Below, in pieces: positions 44,447-52,882 of a DNA stretch of 64,000 nucleotides. A model generated the notes under the pieces. The model saw nothing but the letters and a program-made list of their open reading frames with translations. It ran no database searches and was not told the origin of the DNA. Position numbers and translations under genes: made by a program. Position 1 is the first letter of the stretch; each line of letters opens with the position of its first letter. Source of the DNA: Parafrankia discariae (GTDB taxonomy: Bacteria; Actinomycetota; Actinomycetes; Frankiales; Frankiaceae). Location of the stretch: positions 203,632 to 267,631 of the forward strand of contig NZ_KB891102.1 of the NCBI RefSeq assembly GCF_000373365.1. The letters are read 5' to 3'.

Positions 44447-45219
44447 GCGCCACCTGCCCCGGCGCCACCGGTGTTACCCGGCCCGGTCGAGTCGGCTGGC
44501 CCGGGTTCGGGTTCGGGTGGCGGGGCGGTGGAGAGGCGCGTGCCGTCCAGGCCGATGCCGCGTAGAGAAAGAATGACCGCGAGCACTCCTCCGCAGACGA
44601 TCGCCGAGTCGGCGACGTTGAAGATGGGCCAGTGGTGGATGTGGACGAAGTCCACGACGTGCCCGCGCAGCGGCCCGGGGGCGCGGAACAGCCGGTCGAT
44701 CAGGTTGCCCAGCGCGCCGCCGACCATGGCACCGAAGACGAACGCCCACCCGACGGAGGCCAGCCGCCGCGCGGTCACCACGACCACCGCGACGACCGCC
44801 AGCGCGATCAGGCTGAGGATGACCGTGGCTCCGCCGGCCAGGCTGAACGCCGCCCCCGAGTTCCGGGTCAGGCGCAGGTCGAGCACGCCGGGGATGATCT
44901 CGATCGGCGCGCGCCCGGAGAGCCGGGCGACGGCGAGCAGCTTCGTGCCGATGTCCAGGGCGATCAGGCACAGCGCGGTCAGCGCCACGACGAGCACCGC
45001 ACGGTGTGAGGCGACCAGGCGGTCCCGCCCGGGTCGGGCCGGGGCGCCACCTGTCGGGGCGCCGTCTCCCGCGCCGGCGACACCCGGGGCGCCCGCGCCG
45101 GCCGCACCGATGTTCGCGGTGCTCCCGTTCACGGCGCTCCCGTTCACGGTGCTCCCGTGTCCGGTGCTCCCGTACGGGACGCCCTTGTCCATCCCCGGCT
45201 CGGCCACCACACACACCAC
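44443..45219 (-). CDS. lspA: Lipoprotein signal peptidase (signal peptidase II)
   Basis: 258 residues. Four transmembrane helices carry [20 protein letters not shown] and FNVADSAI; the Asp residues of the last two are the catalytic pair. A ~65-residue N-terminal tail with [13 protein letters not shown] repeats and a Pro/Gly C-terminal tail are extra. The longest start (GTG 45219) has no ribosome site; ATG 45192 (MDKGVPYG) after a GGGG stretch is an alternative. It cleaves prolipoproteins after lipidation. Confidence 0.92.
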   Translation of the reverse strand: MVCVVAEPGMDKGVPYGSTGHGSTVNGSAVNGSTANIGAAGAGAPGVAGAGDGAPTGGAPARPGRDRLVASHRAVLVVALTALCLIALDIGTKLLAVARLSGRAPIEIIPGVLDLRLTRNSGAAFSLAGGATVILSLIALAVVAVVVVTARRLASVGWAFVFGAMVGGALGNLIDRLFRAPGPLRGHVVDFVHIHHWPIFNVADSAIVCGGVLAVILSLRGIGLDGTRLSTAPPPEPEPGPADSTGPGNTGGAGAGGA

Positions 45220-45286
45220 TGTACGGGTGCGATCTCACGGGTCGACCGCCGGCGATCCGCGGCCCGGGGCGCCGTTCGCCGTCGGC

Positions 45287-45292
45287 TACGCT
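45287..45292 (+). promoter_or_regulatory. Possible -10 of the ileS promoter
   Basis: TACGCT, about seven bases before the expected start of the T-box leader. No clear -35. Confidence 0.4.
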
Positions 45293-45298
45293 GAAGGA

Positions 45299-45611
45299 GC
45301 GGAAAGGCTTTGACGGGACGAGTAGCGGCGGGCGCAGTCGCAGCGAGCCGGGGGTGGTGCGAGCCCGGTGGCCAGCGCGCCGCGAAGATCACCCTGAGCT
45401 GTCGGGAGAACAGGGCCCCGGGCCCCCAGTAGATCCGGCCGCCGCGGCAGGACAAGAGTGGCCGCTCGGCCGCCGTCCACGAGAGATCGTGGAACGCGCC
45501 GGGCGCGCAAGGAGGGTGGTACCGCGGTACCTCGCGCCACCACCGGCCCGCGCCGGTGTGCGGCGGGGTGTCGTCCCTCCGCCGGAGTGCCCCACCGCCG
45601 ACGGAGACCAG
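45299..45611 (+). promoter_or_regulatory. T-box leader of ileS (isoleucine)
   Basis: The T-box sequence AGGGTGGTACCGCGG is at 45513-45527, and an ATC triplet in the Stem I region (45388-45390, in CGAAGATCACC) is a fitting isoleucine specifier. The compact upstream stem and absence of a terminator with a T-run suit the translational, ultrashort-Stem-I T-box class described in actinobacterial ileS. Uncharged tRNA-Ile would pair with the TGG bulge and free the ribosome site. Confidence 0.9.
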
Positions 45612-45616
45612 CCACG

Positions 45617-48600
45617 ATGAGTACCCCCGACGCCCCGACGCCCGCGTTCCGCCCACTGCCCGCGCGGGTCGACCTGCCCGCCTTCGAGCGCGAGACGCTG
45701 GAGCGCTGGAAGGATTCCAAGGTCTTCCACCGCTCGCTGCAGGCCGGCACCGACCGGCCGCTGTGGGTGTTCTACGAGGGCCCGCCGACCGCGAACGGCA
45801 AGCCGGGCGCCCACCACGTCGAGGCCCGGGTCTTCAAGGACCTCTTCCCGCGCTACCGGACGATGAAGGGCTACCACGTGCCCCGCCGGGCGGGCTGGGA
45901 CTGCCACGGCCTGCCCGTCGAGCTCGCCGTCGAGAAGGAACTCGGCTTCACCAGCAAGAGTGACATCGAGGACTACGGCATCGCCGAGTTCAACGAGAAG
46001 TGCCGCGAGTCGGTGCTGCGCCACGTCGCCGACTTCTCCGCGATGACGGAGCGGATGGGCTACTGGGTCGACCTCGACGACGCCTACCGGACGATGGACA
46101 CCTCGTACATCGAGAGCGTCTGGTGGTCTCTCAAGCAGATCTTCGACAAGGGCCTGCTGGTCGAGGACTTCCGGGTCACCCCGTACTGCCCGCGCGACGA
46201 GACACCGCTGTCCGACCACGAGGTCTCCCAGGGCTACAGCGACACCGACGACCCGTCGGTCTACGTGCGGTTCCCGATCGTCGAGGGCCCGCGCGGTCTG
46301 GCCGAGCGGGGCGCGCACCTGCTGGTGTGGACGACCACCCCGTGGACGCTGGTCTCCAACACGGCGGTCGCCGTCCATCCCGAGGTCGACTACGTGCTGG
46401 CCCGGGCCGCCGGCGGTGAGCTGCTCGTCGTCGCCGAACCGCTGCTGACCGCGGCCCTGGGCGAGGGCGCCGAGGTCGTCGAGCGCTTCACCGGCACCGA
46501 GCTGGCCGGCACCCGCTACGCCCGGCCGTTCGAGCTGGTCGCGCTGGAGCGCTTCGAGGAGGCCGCGGCGAAGACCGCCGTCGGCAGAGGTGCGGGGACG
46601 TCCGCCCGCCCGCACTCGGTGGTGCTCGCGGACTACGTGACGACCACGGACGGCACCGGCCTCGTCCACCAGGCGCCCGCCTTCGGCGCCGAGGACCTCG
46701 CGGTCTGCCGCGCCAACGGCCTCGGCGTCGTCAACCCGGTCGGGACGGACGGGCGTTTCCTGCCCGAGGTCCCGCTGGTCGGCGGGCTGTTCTTCAAGGA
46801 CGCCGACGCGCCGCTGTCCGCGGACCTCACCGCCCGCGGTCTGATGTGGCGGGCGGCGACCTACACGCACAGCTACCCGCACTGCTGGCGCTGCCACACG
46901 CCGCTGATCTACTACCCGCTGCCGTCCTGGTACATCCGCACGACCGCCGTCCGCGAGCGGCTGCTCGCCGAGAACGCGCGGACGGACTGGCACCCCGAGC
47001 GCATCCGCGAGGGCCGCTACGGCGAATGGCTGCGCAACAACGTCGACTGGGCGCTGTCCCGCAACCGGTACTGGGGCACCCCGCTGCCGGTCTGGCGTTG
47101 CGAGGCCGATCCGGCCCACCTGACCTGCGTCGGCTCGCTGGCCGAGCTCTCCGAGCTGACCGGCACGGACCACTCGGCGCTCGACCCGCACCGCCCGTTC
47201 GTCGACGACGTGACCCTGCCGTGCCCGACCTGCGCGGCGACCGCCCGGCGGGTGCCCGAGGTCATCGACGTCTGGTACGACAGCGGCGCGATGCCGTTCG
47301 CCCAGTGGGGTGCCCCGCACCGCAACGCCGACGAGTTCGCGAAGCAGTACCCGGCGCAGTACATCTGCGAGGCGATCGACCAGACCCGGGGCTGGTTCTA
47401 CACGCTCATGGCCGTGGGCACGCTGGTCTTCGACCGGTCGTCCTACGAGACCGTGCTGTGCCTGGGCCTGCTGCTCGACGCCGAGGGCCGCAAGATGAGC
47501 AAGCACGTCGGCAACGTGCTGGACCCGTTCGACCTGTTCGACCGGCACGGGGCGGACGCCGTCCGGTGGCTGATGCTGGCCGGTGGCTCACCGTGGTCGG
47601 ACCGCCGGGTCAGCCACGAGTCGATCGAGGACATCGTCCGCAAGATCCTGCTCACCTACTGGAACACCGCGTCGTTCTTCGCGCTCTACGCGGGCGCGGC
47701 GGACTGGCGCCCGACCGGCGCCGACGGGTCAGGCGCGGGGGCCGCGGCCCCGGCCGACCGCCCGGTGCTGGACCGGTGGGCGCTCTCCGAGCTCGCCGAC
47801 ACCGTGGCCGAGGTGGACGCCGCCCTCGACGGCTTCGACTCGCTGCGCGCCGGGCGCCGCATCGCCCGCTTCGTCGACGACCTGTCGAACTGGTACGTCC
47901 GGCGCTCGCGGCGCCGATTCTGGGCGGGTGACCCGGACGCGCTGGCCACCCTCTACACCTGCCTGGACGGCCTGACCCGGGTGATGTCGCCGTTCACCCC
48001 GTTCCTGACCGACTGGCTGTGGTCCCGGCTGTTCGCGGGCATCCTGCCCGGCGCCCCGGACTCGGTGCACCTCGCCTCGTGGCCGCAGCTGCCGGCGGAC
48101 CTCGTCGAGCCGGGCCTGGCCGAGCGGATGGACCTGGTGCGCAGAGTCGTCGAGCTCGGCCGCGCGGCCCGCGCCGCCAGCGGGGTGCGCACCCGCCAGC
48201 CGCTGCCGCGCGCGGTGGTCGGCTCCTCTGCGTTCGACGACCTCTCGGCGGAGCTGCGCGCGCAGATCGCCGAGGAGCTCAACGTCGTCGCCGTCGAGGC
48301 CGCGACCTCGGATCTCGTCGACATCAGCGTGAAGCCGAACTTCCGGGCGCTGGGACGGCGCTTCGGCAGTCGCACGAAGGCGGTCGCCGCCGCCGTCGCC
48401 ACCGCCGGGGCCCCGGTGGACGGCCGACTGACCGTCACCGTGGACGGCGAGGCCATCGAGCTCGGCGGGGCGGATCTGATCGTCACCGAGACGCCGCGTG
48501 AGGGCTGGTCGGTGACAAGCGAGTCGGGTCTGTCGGTCGCCCTCGACCTGACCGTCACCCCGGAGCTGGCCCGCGCCGGGCTCGCCCGCGACGTGGTGCG

Positions 48601-48889
48601 CGTCCTGCAGGACGCGCGGCGGGCCGCGGGGCTGGAGATCACCGACCGGGTCGAGCTGCGCTGGGCGGCCAGCAAGCAGGACACGGTGGCAGCGCTGCGC
48701 GAACACGCGGCGACCGTCGCCGACGAGATCCTGGCGACGGTCTTCCAGGAGGCACCGGTCGAGGAGCCGGCTGACGCCGCGGGGGCCACCGCCCCGGCGG
48801 AGCCGGCCTGGCACCGGGGATCAGCCGCGGAACTCGGGCTGACCTTCGCCCTGACCAGGACGACAGCCGCGCCGCCGGTGGTTGGCTGA
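45617..48889 (+). CDS. ileS: Isoleucyl-tRNA synthetase
   Basis: 1090 residues, class I. The HIGH-equivalent is in PTANGKPGAHHVEARVFKD (His66-His67), the editing domain lies in the ~190-400 region (WTTTPWTLVSNTAVAV), and KMSKH begins at Lys626. Sequence style (PTANGKPGAHHV, long C-terminal domain) matches the eukaryote-like type 2 IleRS, which is often mupirocin-tolerant; that is inference. ATG 45617 follows the T-box leader; a longer reading upstream is leader sequence. Confidence 0.95.
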   Translation: MSTPDAPTPAFRPLPARVDLPAFERETLERWKDSKVFHRSLQAGTDRPLWVFYEGPPTANGKPGAHHVEARVFKDLFPRYRTMKGYHVPRRAGWDCHGLPVELAVEKELGFTSKSDIEDYGIAEFNEKCRESVLRHVADFSAMTERMGYWVDLDDAYRTMDTSYIESVWWSLKQIFDKGLLVEDFRVTPYCPRDETPLSDHEVSQGYSDTDDPSVYVRFPIVEGPRGLAERGAHLLVWTTTPWTLVSNTAVAVHPEVDYVLARAAGGELLVVAEPLLTAALGEGAEVVERFTGTELAGTRYARPFELVALERFEEAAAKTAVGRGAGTSARPHSVVLADYVTTTDGTGLVHQAPAFGAEDLAVCRANGLGVVNPVGTDGRFLPEVPLVGGLFFKDADAPLSADLTARGLMWRAATYTHSYPHCWRCHTPLIYYPLPSWYIRTTAVRERLLAENARTDWHPERIREGRYGEWLRNNVDWALSRNRYWGTPLPVWRCEADPAHLTCVGSLAELSELTGTDHSALDPHRPFVDDVTLPCPTCAATARRVPEVIDVWYDSGAMPFAQWGAPHRNADEFAKQYPAQYICEAIDQTRGWFYTLMAVGTLVFDRSSYETVLCLGLLLDAEGRKMSKHVGNVLDPFDLFDRHGADAVRWLMLAGGSPWSDRRVSHESIEDIVRKILLTYWNTASFFALYAGAADWRPTGADGSGAGAAAPADRPVLDRWALSELADTVAEVDAALDGFDSLRAGRRIARFVDDLSNWYVRRSRRRFWAGDPDALATLYTCLDGLTRVMSPFTPFLTDWLWSRLFAGILPGAPDSVHLASWPQLPADLVEPGLAERMDLVRRVVELGRAARAASGVRTRQPLPRAVVGSSAFDDLSAELRAQIAEELNVVAVEAATSDLVDISVKPNFRALGRRFGSRTKAVAAAVATAGAPVDGRLTVTVDGEAIELGGADLIVTETPREGWSVTSESGLSVALDLTVTPELARAGLARDVVRVLQDARRAAGLEITDRVELRWAASKQDTVAALREHAATVADEILATVFQEAPVEEPADAAGATAPAEPAWHRGSAAELGLTFALTRTTAAPPVVG

Positions 48890-48992
48890 CCGCTGCCCGC
48901 CCGCCCGCGCCGGTGGAACGCCCGTCGGCGCGGGCCTGGGCGGAGACAGCCGTGGTTTCCCGGCCCCGGCCGCGCGGCCGGGCGGGGTGTCG

Positions 48993-49148
48993 TCAGCCGC
49001 CGGCGCGCCGGACGGCCGCGACAGGCAGCAGGGCCGCGGCGAGGCAGCCGACGATCAGTGAGGTGTACGACCAGGTGGCCGCGCCGAACAGGCCGACCAC
49101 GGCCAGCACCGCGGCGATGACCACCAGGGCACCGCTGACCATCACCAT
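48993..49148 (-). CDS. Tiny two-helix membrane protein after divIVA
   Basis: 51 residues. Two hydrophobic helices (VVIAAVLAVVGLFGAATW and LIVGCLAAALLPVAAV) are separated by a short turn, with a basic end (VRRAGG). ATG 49148 lies six bases after the divIVA stop, and AGGAG inside the divIVA tail could serve it (12-base spacing); ATG 49142 is an alternative. Probably co-transcribed with divIVA. No known family. Confidence 0.55.
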   Translation of the reverse strand: MVMVSGALVVIAAVLAVVGLFGAATWSYTSLIVGCLAAALLPVAAVRRAGG

Positions 49149-49154
49149 GGTGGC

Positions 49155-50210
49155 CTAGAACTCCTGCATGCCCGGGGCCTCGCGACGACCCGGGTCGAGG
49201 TCCGGACGACCGCCGTGACCGTTGCTCTCCCGCGCGAGCGTCGCGGCGCCCATCTGCGGGCCGCCCTGGAACGCCTGCGCCCCCACGTGCTGGGGCTGGG
49301 GTGGCTGGCCGCCACCGGTCTGCGCCATCCCGACGCTCGCGGGGGCCGGGGTGGGCGTCGGCGCGCCGGGGTTGAGCCCGGGGCGCGCCGGCATGCCCGG
49401 CCCGACGGCCGGCTGGGTGGGCATGCCGTCCAGGTCGCGCAGCTGCATCTCCAGGTAGGCACGCAACCGCGTGCGGTACTCGCGCTCGAAGGCGCGCAGC
49501 TGCTCGACCTGGCCCTCGAGGCGACGCTTGTCGTCCTCGAGCCCACCGAGCTGCTCGGCGACGTGCGCCCGGGCCTCACCGAGGATCCGGTCGGCGTCGG
49601 CGCGCGCGTCGCGGCGAGCCCGTTCCGACTCGGCACGGGCTTCCCGCAGCGCCTCGTCGGCGGTCCGCTGGGCGAGCACGAGCGTCCGCGCGACCCGCTG
49701 CTCGATGTCGGCGTCGTTCTGGCCACCGGCTCCCGGACCCGTGCGGGCCGGGACCTGACCGCCCCCGCCCACCAGCGCGGGCATGACCGCCGTCGGACCA
49801 CCGGACACCGGCGGACCACCAGGCACGCCGGGGGCACCGAGACCGGGTCCACCCGGACCGCCCGGACCCGCGCCAGGCGGGCCGGCGGGCATCGGGGGCC
49901 GCTCGCGGGCGGCCTGGGCCGCCTGCGCGGCCTGGGCCTGCGCCTGGGCCAGCTGCCGGCGGGACTCCTCGAGCTGACGGCGCAGCTGCTGGTTCTCGTC
50001 GAGGATCTGTGCCGGGACACCGGGACCGCCACCGCCGGAGCGACGGGCCTCGTCGAGCTGCCTGCGCAGGTCGCTGCTCTCGTCGAGCAGTCGCGTCAGC
50101 TCGGCCTCGACCTCATCAAGGAAGGTGTCGACCTCGTCCTCGTTGTAGCCCGTGCGGAATCTCGTCGGGCTGAAGACCTTGTTCTGAACATCCTGCGGTG
50201 TCAGCGCCAC
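49155..50210 (-). CDS. divIVA: DivIVA/Wag31 polar-growth and septum protein
   Basis: 351 residues. The N-terminal membrane-binding DivIVA signature LTPQDVQNKVFSPTRFRTGY and EVDTFLDEVEAELTRLL is followed by coiled coils split by a Gly/Pro-rich linker (~100-170), then a second coiled coil (~175-265) and a Pro/Gly tail. It marks curved membrane and directs polar growth in actinobacteria. GTG 50210 with AGGAGGCAAC upstream; the longer reading is not supported. It is the distal member of the ftsZ-yggS-sepF-yggT-divIVA set. Confidence 0.95.
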   Translation of the reverse strand: MALTPQDVQNKVFSPTRFRTGYNEDEVDTFLDEVEAELTRLLDESSDLRRQLDEARRSGGGGPGVPAQILDENQQLRRQLEESRRQLAQAQAQAAQAAQAARERPPMPAGPPGAGPGGPGGPGLGAPGVPGGPPVSGGPTAVMPALVGGGGQVPARTGPGAGGQNDADIEQRVARTLVLAQRTADEALREARAESERARRDARADADRILGEARAHVAEQLGGLEDDKRRLEGQVEQLRAFEREYRTRLRAYLEMQLRDLDGMPTQPAVGPGMPARPGLNPGAPTPTPAPASVGMAQTGGGQPPQPQHVGAQAFQGGPQMGAATLARESNGHGGRPDLDPGRREAPGMQEF

Positions 50211-50304
50211 GTTGCCTCCTCGTGCGGCATCGCCGCTCCCCGAAGAGAGGGCGGTCTGCGGGCAGTCTGCCTTGCCCGCACTCGCGGTGTGCACACGACC
50301 TCAG

Positions 50305-50589
50305 TCACAGCCTCTGCGCATAGCTCTGCAAAACGACGATCACTATGAAGAGAAGCAGGAAACCGAGGTCAAGCGCAACGCTACCTACCCTCAACGGCGG
50401 GATGAACCGCCGGATGAATCGCAACGGAGGGTCAGTCGCCGTGTACACGATCTCGAAGAGCAGGACCAGGGGACCGGTCGGCCGGAAGGAACCACTCAGC
50501 GCGAGCACCAGGTCGATGACCCACCGAGCGATCAGGAGCAGCAGGTAGGCCGTCAGCACCCAAAAGAGCAGAGTTCCAAGTGCGCTGAT
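50305..50589 (-). CDS. YggT family membrane protein
   Basis: About 94 residues, with two hydrophobic regions and the family motif LYLLLLIARWVIDLV-like and YTATDPPLRFIRRFIPPL. The first AUG-type start is GTG 50559. Homologues, however, extend ~10 residues further (SALGTLLFWVLTAYLLL is in frame upstream), and an ATC codon at 50589 sits correctly behind GGGAGAG. I annotate from that codon tentatively. It lies between sepF and divIVA, and the role in division is unknown. Confidence 0.8.
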   Translation of the reverse strand: MSALGTLLFWVLTAYLLLLIARWVIDLVLALSGSFRPTGPLVLLFEIVYTATDPPLRFIRRFIPPLRVGSVALDLGFLLLFIVIVVLQSYAQRL

Positions 50590-50665
50590 GGTGCTCTCTC
50601 CCGGGAGGACGAGGGGAAGTGGTGACGACCCTACTGGACGATCTTGCCCTGGCTACGACTGGTTG

Positions 50666-51223
50666 CTACGACTGGTTGTAGAACCCACCCTCGCGGATGC
50701 GTCGCTTGTCTGTCTCGGTGACCTCGACGTTGTGCGGCGAGAGCAGGAAGACCTTGTTGGTCACCTTCTCGATGTCGCCGCGGAGCCCGAAGATCAGCCC
50801 TGCGGCGAAGTCGACCAGCCGCTTGGCGTCGACGTCGTCCATCTCGGTGAGGTTCATGATAACGGGAGTCCCGTCACGGAACTCCTCACCGATCTGACGG
50901 GCCTCATTGTAGCTACGCGGCTGGAGCGTCGTGATCCGGTATGGCCGGGGCTCCTCCACCGGCGCCACCCGGCGCATCGGCGTCGGCACGGGCGGTCGCA
51001 GATGCTCCACCGGTGGGCGTCGCGGCATGGCGACATGCTCCTCACGTGCATCGATCCGGCGGACCGACCGGTCTATCGGTACCGGGTCGAGCGTGGCCCG
51101 CCGATCCTCCCGGACAGCGCCTCGGACGGCGTCGTGATCGCCGTCGTCATAGTCGTCGTCGAGATAGTCCTCGTCCTCCTCGGCGAGCCCGAGGTAGACC
51201 ATCGCCCTGCGACCGAGCCCCAT
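50666..51223 (-). CDS. sepF: Cell division protein SepF
   Basis: 185 residues. An N-terminal amphipathic helix ([20 protein letters not shown], in part) anchors to the membrane. A disordered, acidic-basic linker follows, then the SepF core (~100-185): [25 protein letters not shown] is visible in parts, plus [11 protein letters not shown] and KVFLLSP. It tethers FtsZ to the membrane in actinobacteria, which lack FtsA. ATG 51223 chosen by homology; the ribosome site is weak. Ten bases after yggS. Confidence 0.95.
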   Translation of the reverse strand: MGLGRRAMVYLGLAEEDEDYLDDDYDDGDHDAVRGAVREDRRATLDPVPIDRSVRRIDAREEHVAMPRRPPVEHLRPPVPTPMRRVAPVEEPRPYRITTLQPRSYNEARQIGEEFRDGTPVIMNLTEMDDVDAKRLVDFAAGLIFGLRGDIEKVTNKVFLLSPHNVEVTETDKRRIREGGFYNQS

Positions 51224-51233
51224 GGGCGCGACT

Positions 51234-52205
51234 CTAAGGGACACCGTGCCGTTCACCGAACAAAGCGGTGCCGATCCGAAGGTGTGTCGCGCCCTCCGCA
51301 ACCGCGTCCTCGAGATCACCGGACATCCCGGCGCTGACTAGCGTCGCGGCGGGATGTTCGGAACGAAGTCGTTCGGCTACCTCACGGAGTCGCGCAAAGG
51401 CCGGCCTGGCGGGTGCTCCGCGTGGCGCGACAGCCATCACACCCGCCAGAACAAGCCCTTCGGAGCCGGCGACGAGCTCGGCGAGCGCCGGTACCTCCGC
51501 GGGCAGGGCGCCGCCGCGAGCGCCGTCCGCGGCCCCGGCGGGGGACTCGTTCTCCCTGGTAGACAGGGCGTTTCGCGCCCCGGGTGCACCCGGGGCGGCG
51601 GCCGGCCCCGCGAGGTCCAGACTGACCTGTATGCACACGGATATCTGACGACCACGTGCCGTTGCCGCCCGGGAAAGGGCCTCGACCAGTCGCGCTCGGT
51701 CCACCGACTGCACGCAGTGCGCCCAGCCCGCCACGGCCCGGGCCTTGTTGCGCTGGAGCTGGCCGACGAAATGCCAGACCGGCACATCGGGCCCGGTGGC
51801 CGACCCGAGGGTCGGAGCATGATCCACACGTGATGGACGCCATGCCCCCGACGTGTCGGCCAGCGGACTCGACTCCCGGGAACGATCACCATCGGACCAC
51901 ATCGTGTGCTCCTCCGGGCCGCCCGCGGCGGCGCCGGCCAGCGCCAGCCGGACGGCCTCGGCCTTCGGGCCGGCCTCCTGCTCGCGGTTCTCGGCGAAGT
52001 GCCGGACACCCAGCGCGACCAGCGCGAGGACGTCCTCGGCGGGCCGGGTCTTGCTGACGGCGATCAGGGTCAGCTCCGCCGGGTCACGGCCCGTGTCCCG
52101 GGCGGCCACGCCGATCCGGTCACGGACGATTGTCAGCCGCTCGCGCAGCTCCGCGAACCGGCGCGGGTCCGTCTCGCGGCCGGGGCCGGGTACGGGCCCG
52201 GTCAC
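51234..52205 (-). CDS. yggS: PLP homeostasis protein YggS/PROSC, with two insertions
   Basis: 323 residues, against 230-250 usual. The alanine-racemase-like barrel is shown by [16 protein letters not shown] (PLP lysine), [31 protein letters not shown] and [25 protein letters not shown]. Two low-complexity inserts explain the extra length: ~45 residues before WHFVGQ and ~30 after CIQVSLDL. Both carry DNA palindromes (51800-51815 and 51576-51597). GTG start in a GTGA overlap with pgeF. Confidence 0.9.
   Translation of the reverse strand: MTGPVPGPGRETDPRRFAELRERLTIVRDRIGVAARDTGRDPAELTLIAVSKTRPAEDVLALVALGVRHFAENREQEAGPKAEAVRLALAGAAAGGPEEHTMWSDGDRSRESSPLADTSGAWRPSRVDHAPTLGSATGPDVPVWHFVGQLQRNKARAVAGWAHCVQSVDRARLVEALSRAATARGRQISVCIQVSLDLAGPAAAPGAPGARNALSTRENESPAGAADGARGGALPAEVPALAELVAGSEGLVLAGVMAVAPRGAPARPAFARLREVAERLRSEHPAATLVSAGMSGDLEDAVAEGATHLRIGTALFGERHGVP
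51576..51597. repeat. 22-bp perfect palindrome inside yggS insertion 2
   Basis: CGCCCCGGGTGCACCCGGGG and two further bases form 11-bp arms with no spacer, within coding sequence for a segment absent from other YggS proteins. Confidence 0.6.
51800..51815. repeat. 16-bp palindrome inside yggS insertion 1
   Basis: CCGACCC-GA-GGGTCGG, perfect 7-bp arms, within the first extra segment of yggS. Confidence 0.5.
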
Positions 52206-52876
52206 GGCAGCCAGGCGACGCCGGCGAACCGCCCGGTCCGCCCGTCGCGGCGGTAGGAGTAGAGATCACCGGACTCGGCACTGCAACGATCAGAGACCAC
52301 AACACGGCCCACACCCGCCGCCGCCAGCTGGGCGCGCAGCCCGGCCCGGAGATCCAGCGCCGGGGTGCCCGAGCGGGTCCACGACCCGCTGCCCGGAACC
52401 TGCCGCTGGACGTCGGCGCGCATCTGGGCGGGCACCTCGTAGCACCGCCCACAGATCGCCGGGCCCAGCGTGACGTCGATCGACGCGCGGTCGGCCCCGA
52501 GCTCGTCGAAGATCTCCAACGTGGCCGTCAGCACACCCGCCGCCATGCCCTGGCGGCCGGCGTGCGCGACGCCCACCGCCGCCGGCGACTCGAAGATCAC
52601 CGGCACGCAGTCGGCCACCAGCACCGCGAGCGCGACGCCGGTCGTGTCGGTGACCATGGCGTCGGCCTCGGGCTGCGGCCCGGGTGCCCGCACCAGGCTC
52701 ACCCGGGCCCCGTGCACCTGCCGCATGAACTGGACCGGCCGGCCGACCCGGGACACGAGCAGCCGCCGGTTCGCCTCGACCGCCTCCGGGTCATCACCCA
52801 CGTGGTCACCGAGGTTGAGCCCCGCGTACGGCGGCGCGCTCGTGCCGCCGTCACGCGAGGTCACCAGGAGGGGCAC
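52202..52876 (-). CDS. pgeF: Multicopper polyphenol oxidase/laccase-domain protein PgeF
   Basis: 224 residues. FMRQVHGARV (metal His), VLVADCVPVIF, VGVAHAGRQGMAAGV and the CYEVP motif mark the YfiH/DUF152 family. E. coli PgeF removes misincorporated serine from muramyl peptide, guarding peptidoglycan quality, a fit to this neighbourhood. GTG start six bases after ftsZ; the stop overlaps yggS. Confidence 0.93.
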   Translation of the reverse strand: MPLLVTSRDGGTSAPPYAGLNLGDHVGDDPEAVEANRRLLVSRVGRPVQFMRQVHGARVSLVRAPGPQPEADAMVTDTTGVALAVLVADCVPVIFESPAAVGVAHAGRQGMAAGVLTATLEIFDELGADRASIDVTLGPAICGRCYEVPAQMRADVQRQVPGSGSWTRSGTPALDLRAGLRAQLAAAGVGRVVVSDRCSAESGDLYSYRRDGRTGRFAGVAWLP

Positions 52877-52882
52877 CGCCGC

